Positions 12,401 to 24,190 of a stretch of 64,000 bases of DNA are shown piece by piece. The stretch is taken from NCBI GenBank assembly GCA_021234155.1, contig JAJEKV010000041.1:6069249-6133248 (forward strand), given 5' to 3'. Below the pieces are notes generated by a model. The model was not told the DNA's origin. It did not search any database and saw nothing but the letters and a program-made list of their open reading frames with translations. A program made the position numbers and the translations under genes. The DNA comes from Isoetes taiwanensis. Lineage: Eukaryota; Streptophyta; Lycopodiopsida; Isoetales; Isoetaceae. Each line of letters begins with the position of its first letter. The stretch's first letter is position 1.

Positions 12401-13447
12401 CTACTTGCTCAAAATCTCTGTCTTGTGTGATCTGTGCAAAATTATGCTAGGTTTTCATAGTAGAATTGGCCATTATCTCATGTCTTAAATACAAACACAA
12501 ACAACAGACATAATACAATTTATGTCTCCTAATAATCGTGATTACAACCATCATGATTACAGCCCGCTCAAATAACCTGCTCAAATAATGCATGTGGATG
12601 TCCATTGCTCCAGAATTAATGATGATATATAAAGGCTAAATTTTGCCAAAAACTGAATCCCAGTTTAGGGATTGCGGATAGTGAAATGGGACATTAAGAT
12701 CAATGAAAAAAGATTGGTTATGCGATATTTGTATGCATTGTTGTTTGAGAGAGTTGCATTTACAACACACTATAAATTGGAAGAGTTCAGGGTTTTTCCA
12801 TTGGATAAATAATTAAGCTTTTTAATCTTGACAATTATACAATTTTTTCATATACAAAGAATATATTTTCTGTGTTTGACCAGTCATTTCTGATGTGTAG
12901 TGTGCCTCTGAAAAGCACATTCTTAAGTGGGCATGATGATACCTATAGATTAAGGATAGAAGTTATGTTTTTTTGGTCAATGTGCAGTATTTAGGCTGTA
13001 GGAAGCCATCTAGTTATTAGACATCATATTAAACACTTAACAATATTATGCAAATATGCAGGTGATGCGAGACTGGTATTACATATGGATAGGAGGAAGG
13101 TAAGCACTTTTGATGATCAACTGTTGATTTTTACTACTTGTTTCTTATGGAGAAAGCTTAAAATCTTGTACTACTTTGGTTTTGCAGAATAGTCCAATGA
13201 TTCCTCCTCCTCATAGACAAGAACCTATTCAATATTTATCACAAGTGCAATATTCATCTCCTAGTATCGTTCCACAAAATGGAATAGCATATTCATCGTA
13301 TCCCCCATATTATGATGACCCTTTATGCCTTCAATCCATACCATACCCCCCATCATCAGCATCTACTCAATCTTATCCTCCTTATAGTTACTATCCGCCA
13401 CTATCATCATCTACACAATCATATCCTCCTCAGCCATTGTCACGTCA

Positions 13448-16400
13448 GCACGGACAGTCGGGACGAGGAGGCCGACTCAGATCACCTCCCACTCTATGTG
13501 AGGCTGGCACGCCCGCCCTTCTGCGGCCCCTCATAGCGATACCTTGCCGACCTGGGCTGGCGCTTGGATTATGAGCAGGCGGAGGGTTACGCTGACATGC
13601 TCGCAGAAGCCCTCCCGACAGTTCTGCGGGCCCACATGCTGGAGCAGCAAACCGACCAGCTGGTTGAGCTCCTCAGAGCAGTGGCAGACAGGTGCTTTGG
13701 GAGACCTCCCCCATGCCAGAGATCAGAGGCCGCAACCTTCCCGCGTAATAGATGGTTTGATGCTGAGTGTAAGAAACGCAAATGCGCACTCCGTCTCATC
13801 GTGGATCAGGACACGCGAGCTCAGGCCACCAGCCATTACCGTGCCTTCCTCAAGGAAACAAAGGCAAGGTACCCGGCAAGGCACCAAGGAGAAATGTTCG
13901 ACCTACTTGGGCCCCACCCGAACTTTGTGGCGCAGGTACTCTGCAGCCAACCACGAACCTACGGGAACATCACGGGCAAAGGTAATGGGAGCGATATCGC
14001 GAACAGCCTTTATGATCCCCGAACACGGACGATGTACCCCCTCAAGAATATGGCTCAATCACCGGTGATCACGTAAGAAGATGTCGAAGAGGGTCGCAGC
14101 GCCGGCTAATGGGAAGGTAGCGGACTTGGGCGGCACGCAAACGGAAGTTGCTCAAGTGGGCGGGACAGCCCATGGTGCCCGCCCTTGCTGGACCGCTCAA
14201 CGAGGCACCGCAAGAGGGTTTTCCCTGGCCATGGACCACAAGCGTGGGTTGTTCCGTTCCGATTTACAAGGGGGGACCCACACTATCCAACCAATTACCA
14301 ACCATCATGGTCGCATTTCGGTGTTTGGCAAGCCGTGGCGTGGGCATTCTTGAACAAAGAAAATAAACGGGATGGGGCAGAGGAAGTCGTGGCACTTACC
14401 CGGCGGGCTTAGATCCCGACATTCGACCATTGATCACATCTTCACACTCGGGCCCACAGTCGAGGACAGCGAACCGTCGGAGGACCTCATCGCTGTTTTA
14501 TGGACTTTGCAAAAGCTTTTCGACCACGCATTACCGAAAAGTTGTGGGCGAGATTGCACCATCTGGGGCTCCCTATGGATTTGCAGAACGCAGTGTACAG
14601 ACTGTATGAGAGCTGCACAGGCCGCATGCAACCGGAAGGACGGTCATTTGCCACTAACATTGGAGTTAGGCAAGGTTGTCCTCTCTCACCCATACTCTTT
14701 GGACTTTACATTGACCAGTTGGAAGCCTGGCTTGCTGTCAATGGGGGGGACAGTATACAACTCTTGCACCAGGTCATCCTGCAGCTCATCTATGCGGATG
14801 ATGTAGACCTCTTGGCCCATACACCAGAGGGCATGTAGGCACACCTAAATGCCCTGGATACATTATGCCCGGCGACGGACATGCGTGTCAACCTGGCCAA
14901 GACTAAGGTGGTCCTCATATCCTCCTCACGTCATCCAGCACCTCCGGCGCTCACTTATCAGGGGCAGATGGTAGAGGTCACACCCAGCTACAAGTACCTG
15001 GGGGTGGAATTTCCGTCCTCAATGTATTGGGATGCATCTATTCGCCTTTAGGTGACCGCAGGTTGGAAGGCGTTGTACGCAATGCAAAACAATAGTCCGC
15101 AGGGCGGGCGAGTCATGGGGACCACTAGTCACATTTGTTCCCGCACCGGGGTGGAGCCAGTTCTTACGTATGGGGGTCGAGGTGTGGGGCCCAAAGTGGT
15201 GTCTTTGGCGACTTAGAACGACTTAGAGCAGGTCCAAAAGGCATTTTTTGACGCGCACTTGGGGTCAAGCCCTCGCCCATATCGGATCTTGTTGCGGGAG
15301 ACAGATTCATGCCCCTGCAAAGATGCCCCTCGATAGACACATTGTTTGTTTCCGGAAGGTGGCCAAAGATGTGGCTTACACTCGGCCCCGCGACTTGGCT
15401 TACGCTGTGGCGATGAGCCCGCAACGTCTCAGGGCTTGTTGGAAGGACAAGAGAGCCCAGTGGCTGGCACGCTGGAATGTAGATGCACATAGGTGCGTCC
15501 AGGCGCACACAGACGCCGGCCGGGATAGGCTGAGGGGGTACTTGGACTCTTGTTTCCTGGGGAAGCTCTGGGACCACCACACATGGAAAAAATTAGTGGC
15601 TATTAATAGCCAAATGGCGATTTTTTAGGGGGTCTAGACAATTTTTGCGGCGAATTTTATGAAGAGAGATTTCTTTAAAAAAAAATAAAAAATAGCCATA
15701 GCTAAAACTAGTACTCCATTATTTTTTTAAGATTAGTCAAACTATTTTCCCCCTTTTCTTTAAGGAAAAAGGGATTAGCCTTTCTTTATATTACAGTAAT
15801 TACATATTAAATCATTAATAGCCAAACCAAAATGAATTACTATTATAGACTTTTACATATCCCCACCTACCATTATCAGTGATAGTTTTTCAAACTATGC
15901 ATTTCTATTACATATACCATATATGCATCTTCAAAAAGGAATTGTAAGAGATGGCCAATCTCTTTCTAGATGCCCGAATTGGTTGCATAACAACTTCCCT
16001 CAAGGGTTAAAGATAAATGCAATTTGATCACCATATCTAGAAGGTGTTATTGCATTGAATGTTGTTCAGATCATGGATATTATAAGCTATGTTGTGAGCT
16101 TTTGTTAAAAGTTTTTTAATATTATTGTATATTTCTTGATTGTTGATTATAATTTGTAATTGCAGTACATATAGCTAAAGCTACAGAATTTACATTTTTT
16201 TGCTTTTTCCAGTTAGAAAAATAGTCAAGTGAAAGTTTATAGTACTTAATTCAAAGTTTTGCCAAGTCCAAGTACATACAAATGTAATGGTAATAATAAC
16301 TTTAGCCAAATGTATATCATAAAGTACTGTAAAATTTTCAAAATTGCCAAAGTATTTTTTATGGAAAAATATATAGCATGCTTAATTTTTTCCCTACCAC

Positions 16401-16811
16401 CATGCTCTGGAACAGGTAAAGGTGGCACACTACAAACAGCACATAAACCCCACCCTAGTTCGAGGCCCACAACTCTACCTGCGTTCTCAGTTGCCTATGA
16501 AGAAGCGCAGGATCATCGCGTCCATTCGAACAGGGGCCCACCATCTTCGGCTTGAGATGGGTCGGTGGGTTGGAGAGCCGCGCCAGGACAGGCTTTGTCA
16601 GTGTTGCCCGCTGGGGGTTGTTGAGGATGAAATGCCTTCCAGAGCTGTCCAGCCTATAGTCGATCGATTCGCTCGCTACATTCTCTTGGTGCGACTGGTG
16701 CGCCTCCGCACGAAGCTACTCGAAGACAGCCGGTCGGTTCGATCCCTTGGCTCCTACCTCCAGGAGGTTTTGGATCTGCGGACTCACCTCTGCCCACGGG
16801 CGCCTACCTGA
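13448..16811 (+). pseudogene. LINE ORF2 polyprotein (endonuclease end, reverse transcriptase, C-terminal zinc motif)
   Basis: Frames 13564-14076, 14500-14838, 15248-15628 and 16422-16811 together follow LINE ORF2. They give an endonuclease C-terminus, a WFDAECKKRKCALR linker, and the RT block FVDFAKAF-like at about 14500. GVRQGCPLSPILF is at about 14655 and the catalytic YADD at about 14795. A C-terminal segment carries CQCC and HLRLEMGRW motifs. Stops and frameshifts (about 14080, 14470, 14838, 15050, 15215) make it inactive. The split at about 15597 is caused by a later insertion, since coding resumes at about 16412. Confidence 0.7.
15597..16410. mobile_element. AT-rich insertion inside the LINE
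   Basis: About 0.8 kb of AT-rich DNA separates LINE coding up to about 15595 (GKLWDHHTW) from coding after about 16412. The base composition changes abruptly from GC-rich to AT-rich at both edges. A small palindrome, GGCTATTAATAGCC, lies at the left edge (15599-15612), and the half-site TTAATAGCC recurs near 15816. ACCACC occurs at both flanks (about 15575 and 16398) and might be a target duplication. I found no open frame of note and no clear terminal inverted repeat. Confidence 0.45.
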
Positions 16812-16987
16812 GGTGCCGGGAATTCATGTGTATATGTATATTTGTACAGCTGCCAACATGCTTGTTGCTGCGACGGTTTTTCCCTCCTAAGGGGGGGTTT
16901 TTTAATCCGGGTAGCAACGGGCTTGCTGCACCCGTGTAATTTGGGTCCCATAGGCCGATTGGCCTCCGCGGACGATAAAAGAACCTT

Positions 16988-17153
16988 CCTTCCTTCCTTC
17001 CTTCCTCAAAGTTACTATCCTCCACTGCTGCCATCTACAATTCATAGTTGCTATTTACCTCTCAACTATGCCTTCCTTCCTTCCTTCCTCAAAGTTACTA
17101 TCCTCCACTGCTGCCATCTACAACTCATAGTTGCTATTTACCTCTCAACTATG
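16988..17153 (+). repeat. 83-bp tandem duplication containing the LINE tail
   Basis: An 83-bp unit (TTCC run plus TCAAAGTTACTATCCTCCAC through CTCAACTATG) occurs twice in tandem, at 16988-17070 and 17071-17153, with a single visible difference (ATTCAT versus ACTCAT). Because the repeat carries both the LINE's TTCC tail and downstream exon sequence, the duplication happened after the LINE inserted, probably by unequal exchange or slippage at the TTCC run. Confidence 0.8.
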
Positions 17154-17564
17154 TGTACAATCCACAACTATATCCACTAATTTGCCAACAATAAAGAAAA
17201 AGAAGCACTTTATAATGTATTGAGGATCAGAATTTGGAATTCTCATGGAGGATGCGGATTATGTAGCCAATAGTGGACAATTCTATTCCTTGTGAGTTTA
17301 CTTGTAATCTTATTTCAAGGCAAAAATAATGGAAAAGAAAAAAAGGGGGGACTAGACTTTAAAAAACTCAGAAATTTGTTTAAAAAAAAAAAAAAAAACT
17401 TTTCTTTTCTCTGGCTCCCCATGTTTAGATAAGGGAATAGGCAAAAAAAATATGTCCACGGTGGCTGTCACGAACTCTCTTTTTACCAACTCTTATTGGT
17501 TTGAATTGTTTCAGTTGGGGGCTACCAACCACGTGCACCTTCAATCTAATAAAAGACATTCTTG

Positions 17565-17690
17565 ATGTTTTTTTTTTCTTTTTGAAGGACGTCAACTTTT
17601 ATTGGAAATCTAAGCTAAAAGACAGATACGACATGCAAAGGCAGGATTAAAATCTCACAGGAATTTTGATCACTGAGTAGGACCACCAGC
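17565..17690 (-). mobile_element. possible SINE or LINE 3' end with A-rich tail
   Basis: Read on the minus strand, the segment ends TTTCCAATAAAAGTTGACG and then TCCTTCAAAAAGAAAAAAAA, the look of a short retroelement 3' end. A GTGAGATTTTAATCCTG stretch upstream resembles a degenerate tRNA B box. No target duplication was identified. A truncated mRNA-derived copy is equally possible. Confidence 0.3.
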
Positions 17691-17743
17691 CTATGCATAA
17701 GATGATACATTCAAATATATATCAAAGATTACTGGGGTTTCAA

Positions 17744-19293
17744 TTACCGAAAAAGCAGATGGACCTCCTGAGGGGAGCCAATGCCATTGCGATTGCGATT
17801 AGGGACATGGACACCGTATAGTGAGTAGCCATACATATTTGTTTTGAATGTTGAATCCATAGTCCAACCCCTGTTCGGACTATATTTCATCGCTTGTTCC
17901 AGCATCCACCTGTCTTGAATGACCACAATCCAGGGCCGCAATGCTGGGCCATCGTGGGTGGGTGCATAAGATTGATGATAAATGATCTTACTGGACCTCA
18001 TCCAAGCATCCATACCACTCTCAACGGCATCCCAATCTGGACCAAGAAATGCTCCTGCATGAGACGTGACACTTTGTATAGAAGGAACCAAGGCTAAACA
18101 ATCAAAACAATTTCGTCTTTCCAAAGTAAACGAGTGAACATATCTTTGAGTCGCAAGTGGTAACCAAAACGCCATATGTCCTCGTGTGCCAGTTTGAATC
18201 GGTAAGTGGCTCTTTCAATAGGTCTCATGGTATTACACATCTCTTTTCCCCTCTCCATCATATTACTCCATACAGCCTAGAAGTCTCTTGTGTCCAGTAG
18301 CATGTTTGCTGCCTCTTCTGCAATAGAGGGATGTAAGGGACGAGACCATTCCTCATTTTTAGACAATGGATTGTGGCCATCATGTCCTTCACGTATGTAT
18401 ATGCTGGCAAAACCATCTTTGCTATGGTTGCTTGGCATCATTGTACGGAGGCGAAATCCACATCTACTTTTGAAGCTTCTTCTCGTCTGCCTTCCATCCC
18501 GTATGCCACACCTTCAGGCATCATCCCCCCCGGATGACAAATGTAATCTACACATGTTGTGCTATCTCTCCAGCTTCTGATATGACGTGGAACCAATCTC
18601 GAAGCAATCTCACCATGTGCTCCACCTGCAACTGCTCCACCCGGCTCTCTAGTAAGTCACATGGAACTTTCTCCTCACATGTAAATAGGCTTTCTCTACT
18701 GATGGGATTCACGTGACGGACATTATATTTACATGCTGCTATGCATTGCCTCACATAATCTTCTGGAATGCCATGAAACTTGGCTCCAAAATGCCATGTT
18801 TTTTTTATGTTCTCCAGGGTAGGGCATATAGGCAGGTGCTCTAAATATGGATCAACATGGCCTTTAAAAATAATCTCCTTCCACATCCATAACGGGGGGA
18901 TATAGAGCCACTGTCCAAAAGTCATGCATATGAGAAGATTAGTTTCTGGATCAACTTCTAGTTTTTTTTCTGGAAACTCAACCACCTTTCGATTATCTGT
19001 GTGCTTTGTGGCTTCTGCGACTGCCGAACATACCCAGCAGGGAATCTTGGATCAGCGCCTAGGATATCTTCGATAGAGGATTGGACATGAGTTTTGACGC
19101 ATTGCACCATCAAAGAGTATGATGCTTCCTTGAAAATGTAACCTTCCTTTGAGTTGATTGAAGGTATAGGTGAATATGATCCAACGGAGTCTCCCTCATT
19201 CAAATGATTATCATAATCACCACTCGGTGTTACATGGTCTTCATCATCTAGGTCCTCATATTTATCAAAAAAAATAGTAATTAATTTTGGCAA
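17744..19293 (-). pseudogene. mutator-like (MULE) DDE transposase relic
   Basis: Minus-strand frames 19293-18958 and 18985-18548 (acidic N-terminal region and a Cys/His-containing segment with CPTLENIKKTWHF and CIAACKYNV) are followed, after a frame-broken stretch, by 18175-17744. That last frame includes GWTMDSTFKTNMYGYSLYG, which fits the first catalytic Asp block of MULE-type transposases (DxTF/Y-K-T-N-x-Y/G). The remaining catalytic residues are not present, because the gene stops at 17744. Several stops occur between 18548 and 18175. It was probably derived from a MULE or from a domesticated FAR1/SWIM-type relative. Confidence 0.5.
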
Positions 19294-19377
19294 CCACCGA
19301 GGGATGGCGCCTCCTCATTAAGATGCACGAGGATCGAGATGCACGGGAGGGCAAATCTTGGTCTTTGTGCAAATTTA

Positions 19378-19520
19378 GAGAGGTTTTTTTTTTTTTTTTT
19401 AAACCTCCCCACATTTCCGTGGAAACCTCCCCTGTTTTCTTAATTTAAAACCTCCCCAGGCCATGTCAGAAAGTTGGAGAGGTTTCTACGAAAAGAAGGG
19501 GAGGTTTAAACCTCCCCTGT
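19378..19520. repeat. AAACCTCCCC/GGGGAGGTTT array, downstream of the GH51 gene
   Basis: AAACCTCCCC occurs at 19401, 19423 and 19448. GAGAGGTTT occurs at 19476, and a perfect 20-bp palindrome GGGGAGGTTTAAACCTCCCC lies at 19498-19517. A 20-base T run precedes the array. The same motif forms a second array at 23356-23500 on the other side of the arabinofuranosidase gene. Short motif arrays in both orientations resemble subterminal repeats of DNA transposons. Confidence 0.75.
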
Positions 19521-19544
19521 TTGCTAGTGTTTTCTACTAGGGGT

Positions 19545-19682
19545 TATATTAATTCTACAGATAGTATGTGAAACTTGATCACATCGTCGATTGCATATTA
19601 GTGTTTTCTACACACAACACACTTTAAATATTGGTTGGTTATTTTAATTCTACAGATAGTATGTGAAACCTGATCACATCAA
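19545..19682. repeat. approximately 93-bp imperfect direct repeat
   Basis: The string TTAATTCTACAGATAGTATG with following GTGAAAC(T/C)TGATCACATC appears at about 19549 and again about 93 bases later, preceded in both cases by TAGTGTTTTCTAC. It lies between the GGGGAGGTTT array and the GH51 stop codon. Confidence 0.7.
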
Positions 19683-19835
19683 TGTACAACTTGGTCTTTT
19701 ATATATCAACATTACATAAAGGATAAAAGTTTGTAGCAAGAAAAGGTAAGCTAATGTTCTTTTATCAGCGTTAGATTATCTGATAATAAGATTTTGGAGT
19801 CTACTAATAAGTTGATCGAGCAAGTTTGTTTGTGT

Positions 19836-22800
19836 TCACTCGGTCATTGAAAATAGATTCAATTTTAATGTAACCGCCACAAAGGAATGAGACGGTAGGT
19901 TAACTTCTATATTTGGAACGATGCTTGGTATATCTTGTTTGAAGACATTTAAGGACTTTATCTGTGGGACAACCTGACAAAAAATACAGATTAGTGAAAC
20001 ATATATCCGCTGTATTTCATGAACGTAATGAGTTGCCGAGAAGCGCACCTTATTTGGAGAAGCGAACGAATTTTCATCCATAACATTAGAAGAAGAGAGT
20101 ACCGTGATTGTTGAAGTCGACGTATCAATAACGTGAGATAAACTACGGATCACTATTTCAAGTAGTACATCATGCTTCCCAAAGTTTACTGCCTATGTTA
20201 AATAAAGGCCAGCGACCTCGTCAAGATAAATAAATCCTTCTCATCAAATGCATATGTAGTTTACCTTAACAATTAGATTTTCGGATGCCCGCACAGCCGA
20301 CATTACTACCATAGGGGCTGTGCCATTGAAAGCTTCAATGGAAAAGGAAAGGATTTTTGCACCGCTTGAATGCTTAAAAAAGTGCTGAACCCAATAACTA
20401 GGAGTCCCGTACTGTTGCCATGAATCGAAAACAATGCTATCTGGATTCCATCTGCCAAAATATCAAGTGACTTGTGAGTCTAGCATATTCAGATTACGGA
20501 GCACAGGTTACCTTCGATCATTGTTGTTGACGAAAAGTGGTGCATAACTTGCCATTTCCACAATGTCGCTGGATATCAAGGATTCAAAATCAGGTTAGTT
20601 AGCTAGCTTCTCCTCGTGTGTCTATTTCCTTACCTATTTAATTCTAGGCCAATAAGAAATGCGCCTTCTGCTAATGCAGCTAACAGACTCCCTTGCCCCG
20701 CATCCCCTCCTGTTACTGCATATTCACTCACAAATGCCTGCAAGAAGATGAGTAGAAGATTGCATACTAAATGGATATAATCCTTTTCATTTATACCCTC
20801 ACCTTTGGACCATCTCTGCTTATATAATCAAATTGATGAGCCATTGAAAATAGAGTGGATGCAGATGTATAAATCTGACACAAGAAAAACATTGGATAAA
20901 TTAAATGTGATTGTCTATTTATGTCCTTATCAGGATGTTACATACATGAAAGTCATAGAGATCTGCTGGATGGTCAAGTTGTTTTGATGACCCATCGCAG
21001 TTGGAAATCAATTTGATGTCAGGATAGCTCAACTTAATAGCTTTATAAAACTTCATATAATTATCTGATTGAATAAACAGAGTTTTAATGAATACAACTG
21101 CTAGGAAGTAACTAGGAGCAGAGATACAAAGCCAGACATTCAAACCTCGATAATATTGCTTTCCACAGTCCTCATTTCCTATAGCAATGTGGTTCAGTTT
21201 AAATGGGTCGGGGTGTCCCATACTTGCACGCAATGCTCCCCATTTTGTATTGGTAGGGCCTTTGGCAAATTCGATACCGTCAAGTATGTCCTATGCAAAA
21301 GTTTTAGTTATATCTATATCTATATTCAGCACATAAAATTCTAAAAAGATGCTACCTGAACAAATGGTCCTATAAGACTCGGAGAAACCTCATCTGTATG
21401 ACTAATGCCTGCACAAGATTGCATATATGGCTTTCCAGATTACACACTATACATGATACAAACAGGGCATGTTTGGTTCATCAGACCATTGTTGAAAACC
21501 CAAACTGGAGTAGCCCGCAAATCCTCAGCAAGCTGCAATTGGAAGACCAATATCAACAGGGATGCGCATGTGATAAAAAGCGGGTGATCATAGTTAAATA
21601 TATCACTTCTCATTTACCTGCAGCAGCTCATAGAAGCCAAGGCCATCATCAGACCAATAACTCCACACATCACCAAAATGACCAGGCCGTTCCTCCCAGG
21701 GTCCTACTGAATCTCGCCATCTCCATGCATTTGCTAGCCTGACACCCTCAACATAGCAGCCGCCTGCCTCATAACAAATCCAATCTCCAACAGTTACTAA
21801 GATATATGAAAATGTGTTTGAAGGTACCTAACCTGGGAAGCGTATAAATCTGGGATTCAGATCTTCAAGCATAAGGGCCAGCTCTTTACGAAATCCATGT
21901 CCCTGCATAGAGGGTTCAATTTATTACCATTTACAGGATCTTATTTCCATGCAAATGATAACAAATATAAAGGAATCTAAAACAAGTTGAGAAAACATCT
22001 TAACAAAGACTATCAGCAGGTATACCTTATACGTATCCACTGGCATGACCGAAATTTGATCAAGCCAAATTACTCCTTTCTTTGAGCTAGTTAATACTAG
22101 TCTTCCATAGTGGTCAGTCAAATTTGCCTCCACCACCAGTGTCTGCTTGCTCCATTCTTGACTATTAGATTCATCTATACTGCATGTCAAGAAATAAGCC
22201 TGAAAGGAGAGTTTCTCAAAGATTTGAACACATATATGCACACATCTGATACTCACAAAATGTTTGCTTCAGCCAATTTCCATAGTCCATCACCAGAAAC
22301 AAACGAAACAGAAAGAGATACTGAGTTTGTGGATTGGAGCCAAAAGGTAACCAAATACTGTGCTCCAGCTATGATATTCTGAAATAATTCAGAAAATCTG
22401 AGTTATTCCTACATTCCTGAAATCTCAAACTAATATCACTTACCATGCCCCAAAAACCAGGATTGGCGACACCTGCACCACCATGAGGACATTCTTCACA
22501 GAGTACCTCCATTTTCAGAGCAACCGGATTGCGGACAAAGCATGAGGATCTTTCAGTCGATAAGCGCACTTGGGACTCATTACCTATTGGATACCATGGA
22601 TCAATGCTGGAGGGAGTATTTAGACCCCCTGCCTCAAAACCTGCATTCAATTTTACGGCAGACATTCAAATTTGCAGTTTTTTATTCTTGAAATGGCCTA
22701 CAATCAAGTACCTCGATTGCTCACGAGTTCAGCCCACAGTCCACCGGTTCCCGCATGATTTATTTCCTGCGCTAAGAGAATCGTTCAAATTCTAAAAGAA

Positions 22801-22968
22801 GATATGAGAAAAGAAATATACCTCAAAGAAAATGCCGAAGAGTGTAGATGGTATTAAGCGGCCTGGACGGCTAATGTCCACATGCAGTGCCAATTTCGAA
22901 CCTGCTTCAGCATTGGCTGCACTGCAACATAGTAACACGGACACGAGAAAGAATGATGTTACCCCCAT
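19836..22968 (-). CDS. ASD1-like: alpha-L-arabinofuranosidase, GH51, 17 exons
   Basis: The enzyme releases terminal alpha-L-arabinofuranosyl residues from cell-wall arabinoxylan and arabinan. The start at 22968 gives a signal peptide (MGVTSFFLVSVLLCC then Ala-rich). The 17 exons all join in frame: 22968-22822, 22766-22712, 22640-22444, 22378-22257, 22179-22026, 21902-21833, 21763-21618, 21532-21487, 21408-21356, 21290-21146, 21064-20946, 20874-20803, 20737-20634, 20568-20512, 20451-20265, 20192-20049 and 19973-19836. They encode 651 aa, close to plant GH51 enzymes. FFEEINHAGTGGLWAELVSN, GFWGM, FIRFPGGCYVEG, acid/base Glu in AIGNEDCG and nucleophile Glu in FVSEYA are present. All introns are GT-AG; the exon 8 donor (GTCTGA) is weak. 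No stop or frameshift was seen. Confidence 0.93.
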
Positions 22969-23355
22969 TTTTTCTCAAAATTTCTGCCTGCTTCTTAAGA
23001 CCCTGCAAACGGCTGGACAAAATAAAAGCATTTGCAATTTTTTCGCAAGAACTGGTTCTTTTTTGCGGAAACGGGCCTGCCCCATTGTACAAACTGGATA
23101 GGAACGAATATACAATAGGAAATTTAAAATAGCCACGTACCGATTCAACTCACTCACCACGTTGCAAACTTGGGTCCAAGATTACCCTGCACTTTGCACT
23201 TGGGGTTCTCGTCAGGGCTCGGGGTTCTGGTCAGGGCTCAAATTTGATGGCTTTCATGCCTAGGTAGCCAATGGCCAAATGCCTGTCATACAGAAGGGCC
23301 ATCAAAATACGATCAAATTATATACTCCCGAATGTGGTTAGGGTCCCAAGAAACG

Positions 23356-23500
23356 GAAACCTCCCAAATTTTCCTACTTGGAAACCTCCCCAGCTTTCCT
23401 GCAAAGCCTGGGGAGGTTTCCACTTCTGCTAACTTGGGGAGGTTTCCAGGCAAACTAACCTGGGGAGGTTTCCAACTTTGTTAACTTGGGGAGGTTTCAC
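23356..23500. repeat. GGGGAGGTTTCC array, upstream of the GH51 gene
   Basis: One AAACCTCCCA and one AAACCTCCCC (about 23357-23390) are followed by four GGGGAGGTTTC copies (about 23410, 23436, 23462, 23488), spaced roughly 26 bases apart. Each is followed by CTAACTTGG-like spacer sequence. It is the counterpart of the array at 19378-19520. The two arrays together frame about 3.8 kb containing exactly one intact gene. Confidence 0.75.
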
Positions 23501-23869
23501 AAATCTATTATTATTTATGATATTTTTTGATCTACGGATAACAGCCATTCATAATAACCTAAAATTAATGTGAGCGTCTACAATTAATTCTTTCCTCTTT
23601 TCGTATGCAGTTCTATTTTTGTTGCATGTTTTCCTTTTCATTACATTCTTGAAGCTAGAGGAGGAGCGCACAGATCGGATGAGGCCGATTTTGAAGAGCA
23701 CTTCCAATCTTCTACTGTTGTTTGTTTCTCTGATTGTTCTTGGATACTAGCGCCTGATTTCGTGGGTTTCCATTTTTTTGCTGATCAAACCCATAGAATC
23801 CAGCAGAGGCAAGGAATCCAGGGAACATCCGGCTTCCAGCCAGCAGACCCATCCGGCTTCCAGTCCATC

Positions 23870-24190
23870 TAGCTTCTAGTCCAAAATCCGGTTCCGTGAA
23901 GCTTGCAAGAGGTTTTAAATCCGGTTCTGTGAAGCTTTCGGCAGCAAAAAATCCGGTTCTGTGAAGCTTTCGGCAGCAAGGATTTGAAAGCAGGTTCTGA
24001 AGCAGGTTCTGAAGCAAAACGTACCACAGGGTCTCCCATTTTGCCGCTGTCGCTGTTTTCTTTCATTTGGGTCTTCACGAAAACCTGAAGCAGGTTCTGA
24101 AGCAGGTTCTAAAGCAACACGTACCACAGGGTTTCCCATTTTGCCGCTGCCGCTGTTTGCTTTCATTTTTGGGTCTTCACAAAAACCTTC
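23870..24190 (-). repeat. nested tandem repeats, 100-bp unit and GGTTCTG motifs
   Basis: A 100-bp unit (GAAGCAGGTTCTGAAGCA through GTCTTCAC) is present twice at about 23990-24089 and 24090-24190; GTACCACAGG recurs exactly 100 bases apart (24021 and 24121). Left of it, ATCCGGTTCTGTGAAGCTTT repeats at about 23920 and 23950, with a shorter copy at 23887. The minus strand is open through much of this in two frames, giving Ser/Glu/Pro repeats, probably because the unit lacks stops and not because a gene is present. Confidence 0.65.

Larger units (their letters stand above)
13448..17005 (+). mobile_element. 5'-truncated LINE with (TTCC)n tail
   Basis: The element begins inside the endonuclease domain: SDHLPLYVRL matches the last motif of APE-type LINE endonucleases. 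Reverse transcriptase follows, then a C-terminal Cys-rich domain, and the element ends in (TTCC)n at about 16985-17005. It is inserted in the coding exon of a Tyr/Pro-rich gene. An AT-rich segment (15597-16410) interrupts ORF2. A tail of tetranucleotide repeats rather than poly(A) fits RTE/L1-like plant LINEs. The exact 5' junction is uncertain by a few bases because no clean target duplication was seen. Confidence 0.75.
13062..17194 (+). pseudogene. Tyr/Pro/Ser-rich host gene, 3' end, split by a LINE
   Basis: One exon at 13062-13100 (acceptor ATGCAG, donor GGTAAGC) continues in frame into an exon starting at 13188 after TTTTGCAG. That exon encodes a low-complexity protein with repeated SYPP and SYYPPL units. 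At about 13447 the exon is interrupted by LINE sequence. After the LINE tail (about 17006) the same frame resumes with SYYPPLLPST and runs to a TAA at 17192-17194. Proline/tyrosine-rich tails of this type occur in RNA-binding and transcription-associated proteins, but no folded domain is visible. The insertion should destroy the original C-terminus. Confidence 0.5.

Noticed and set aside
13176-13574. A 132-codon protein running from SYPP repeats into a Leu/Ala-rich tail
   Set aside because: The tail after about 13447 is LINE sequence read through from the host exon, not a native C-terminus.
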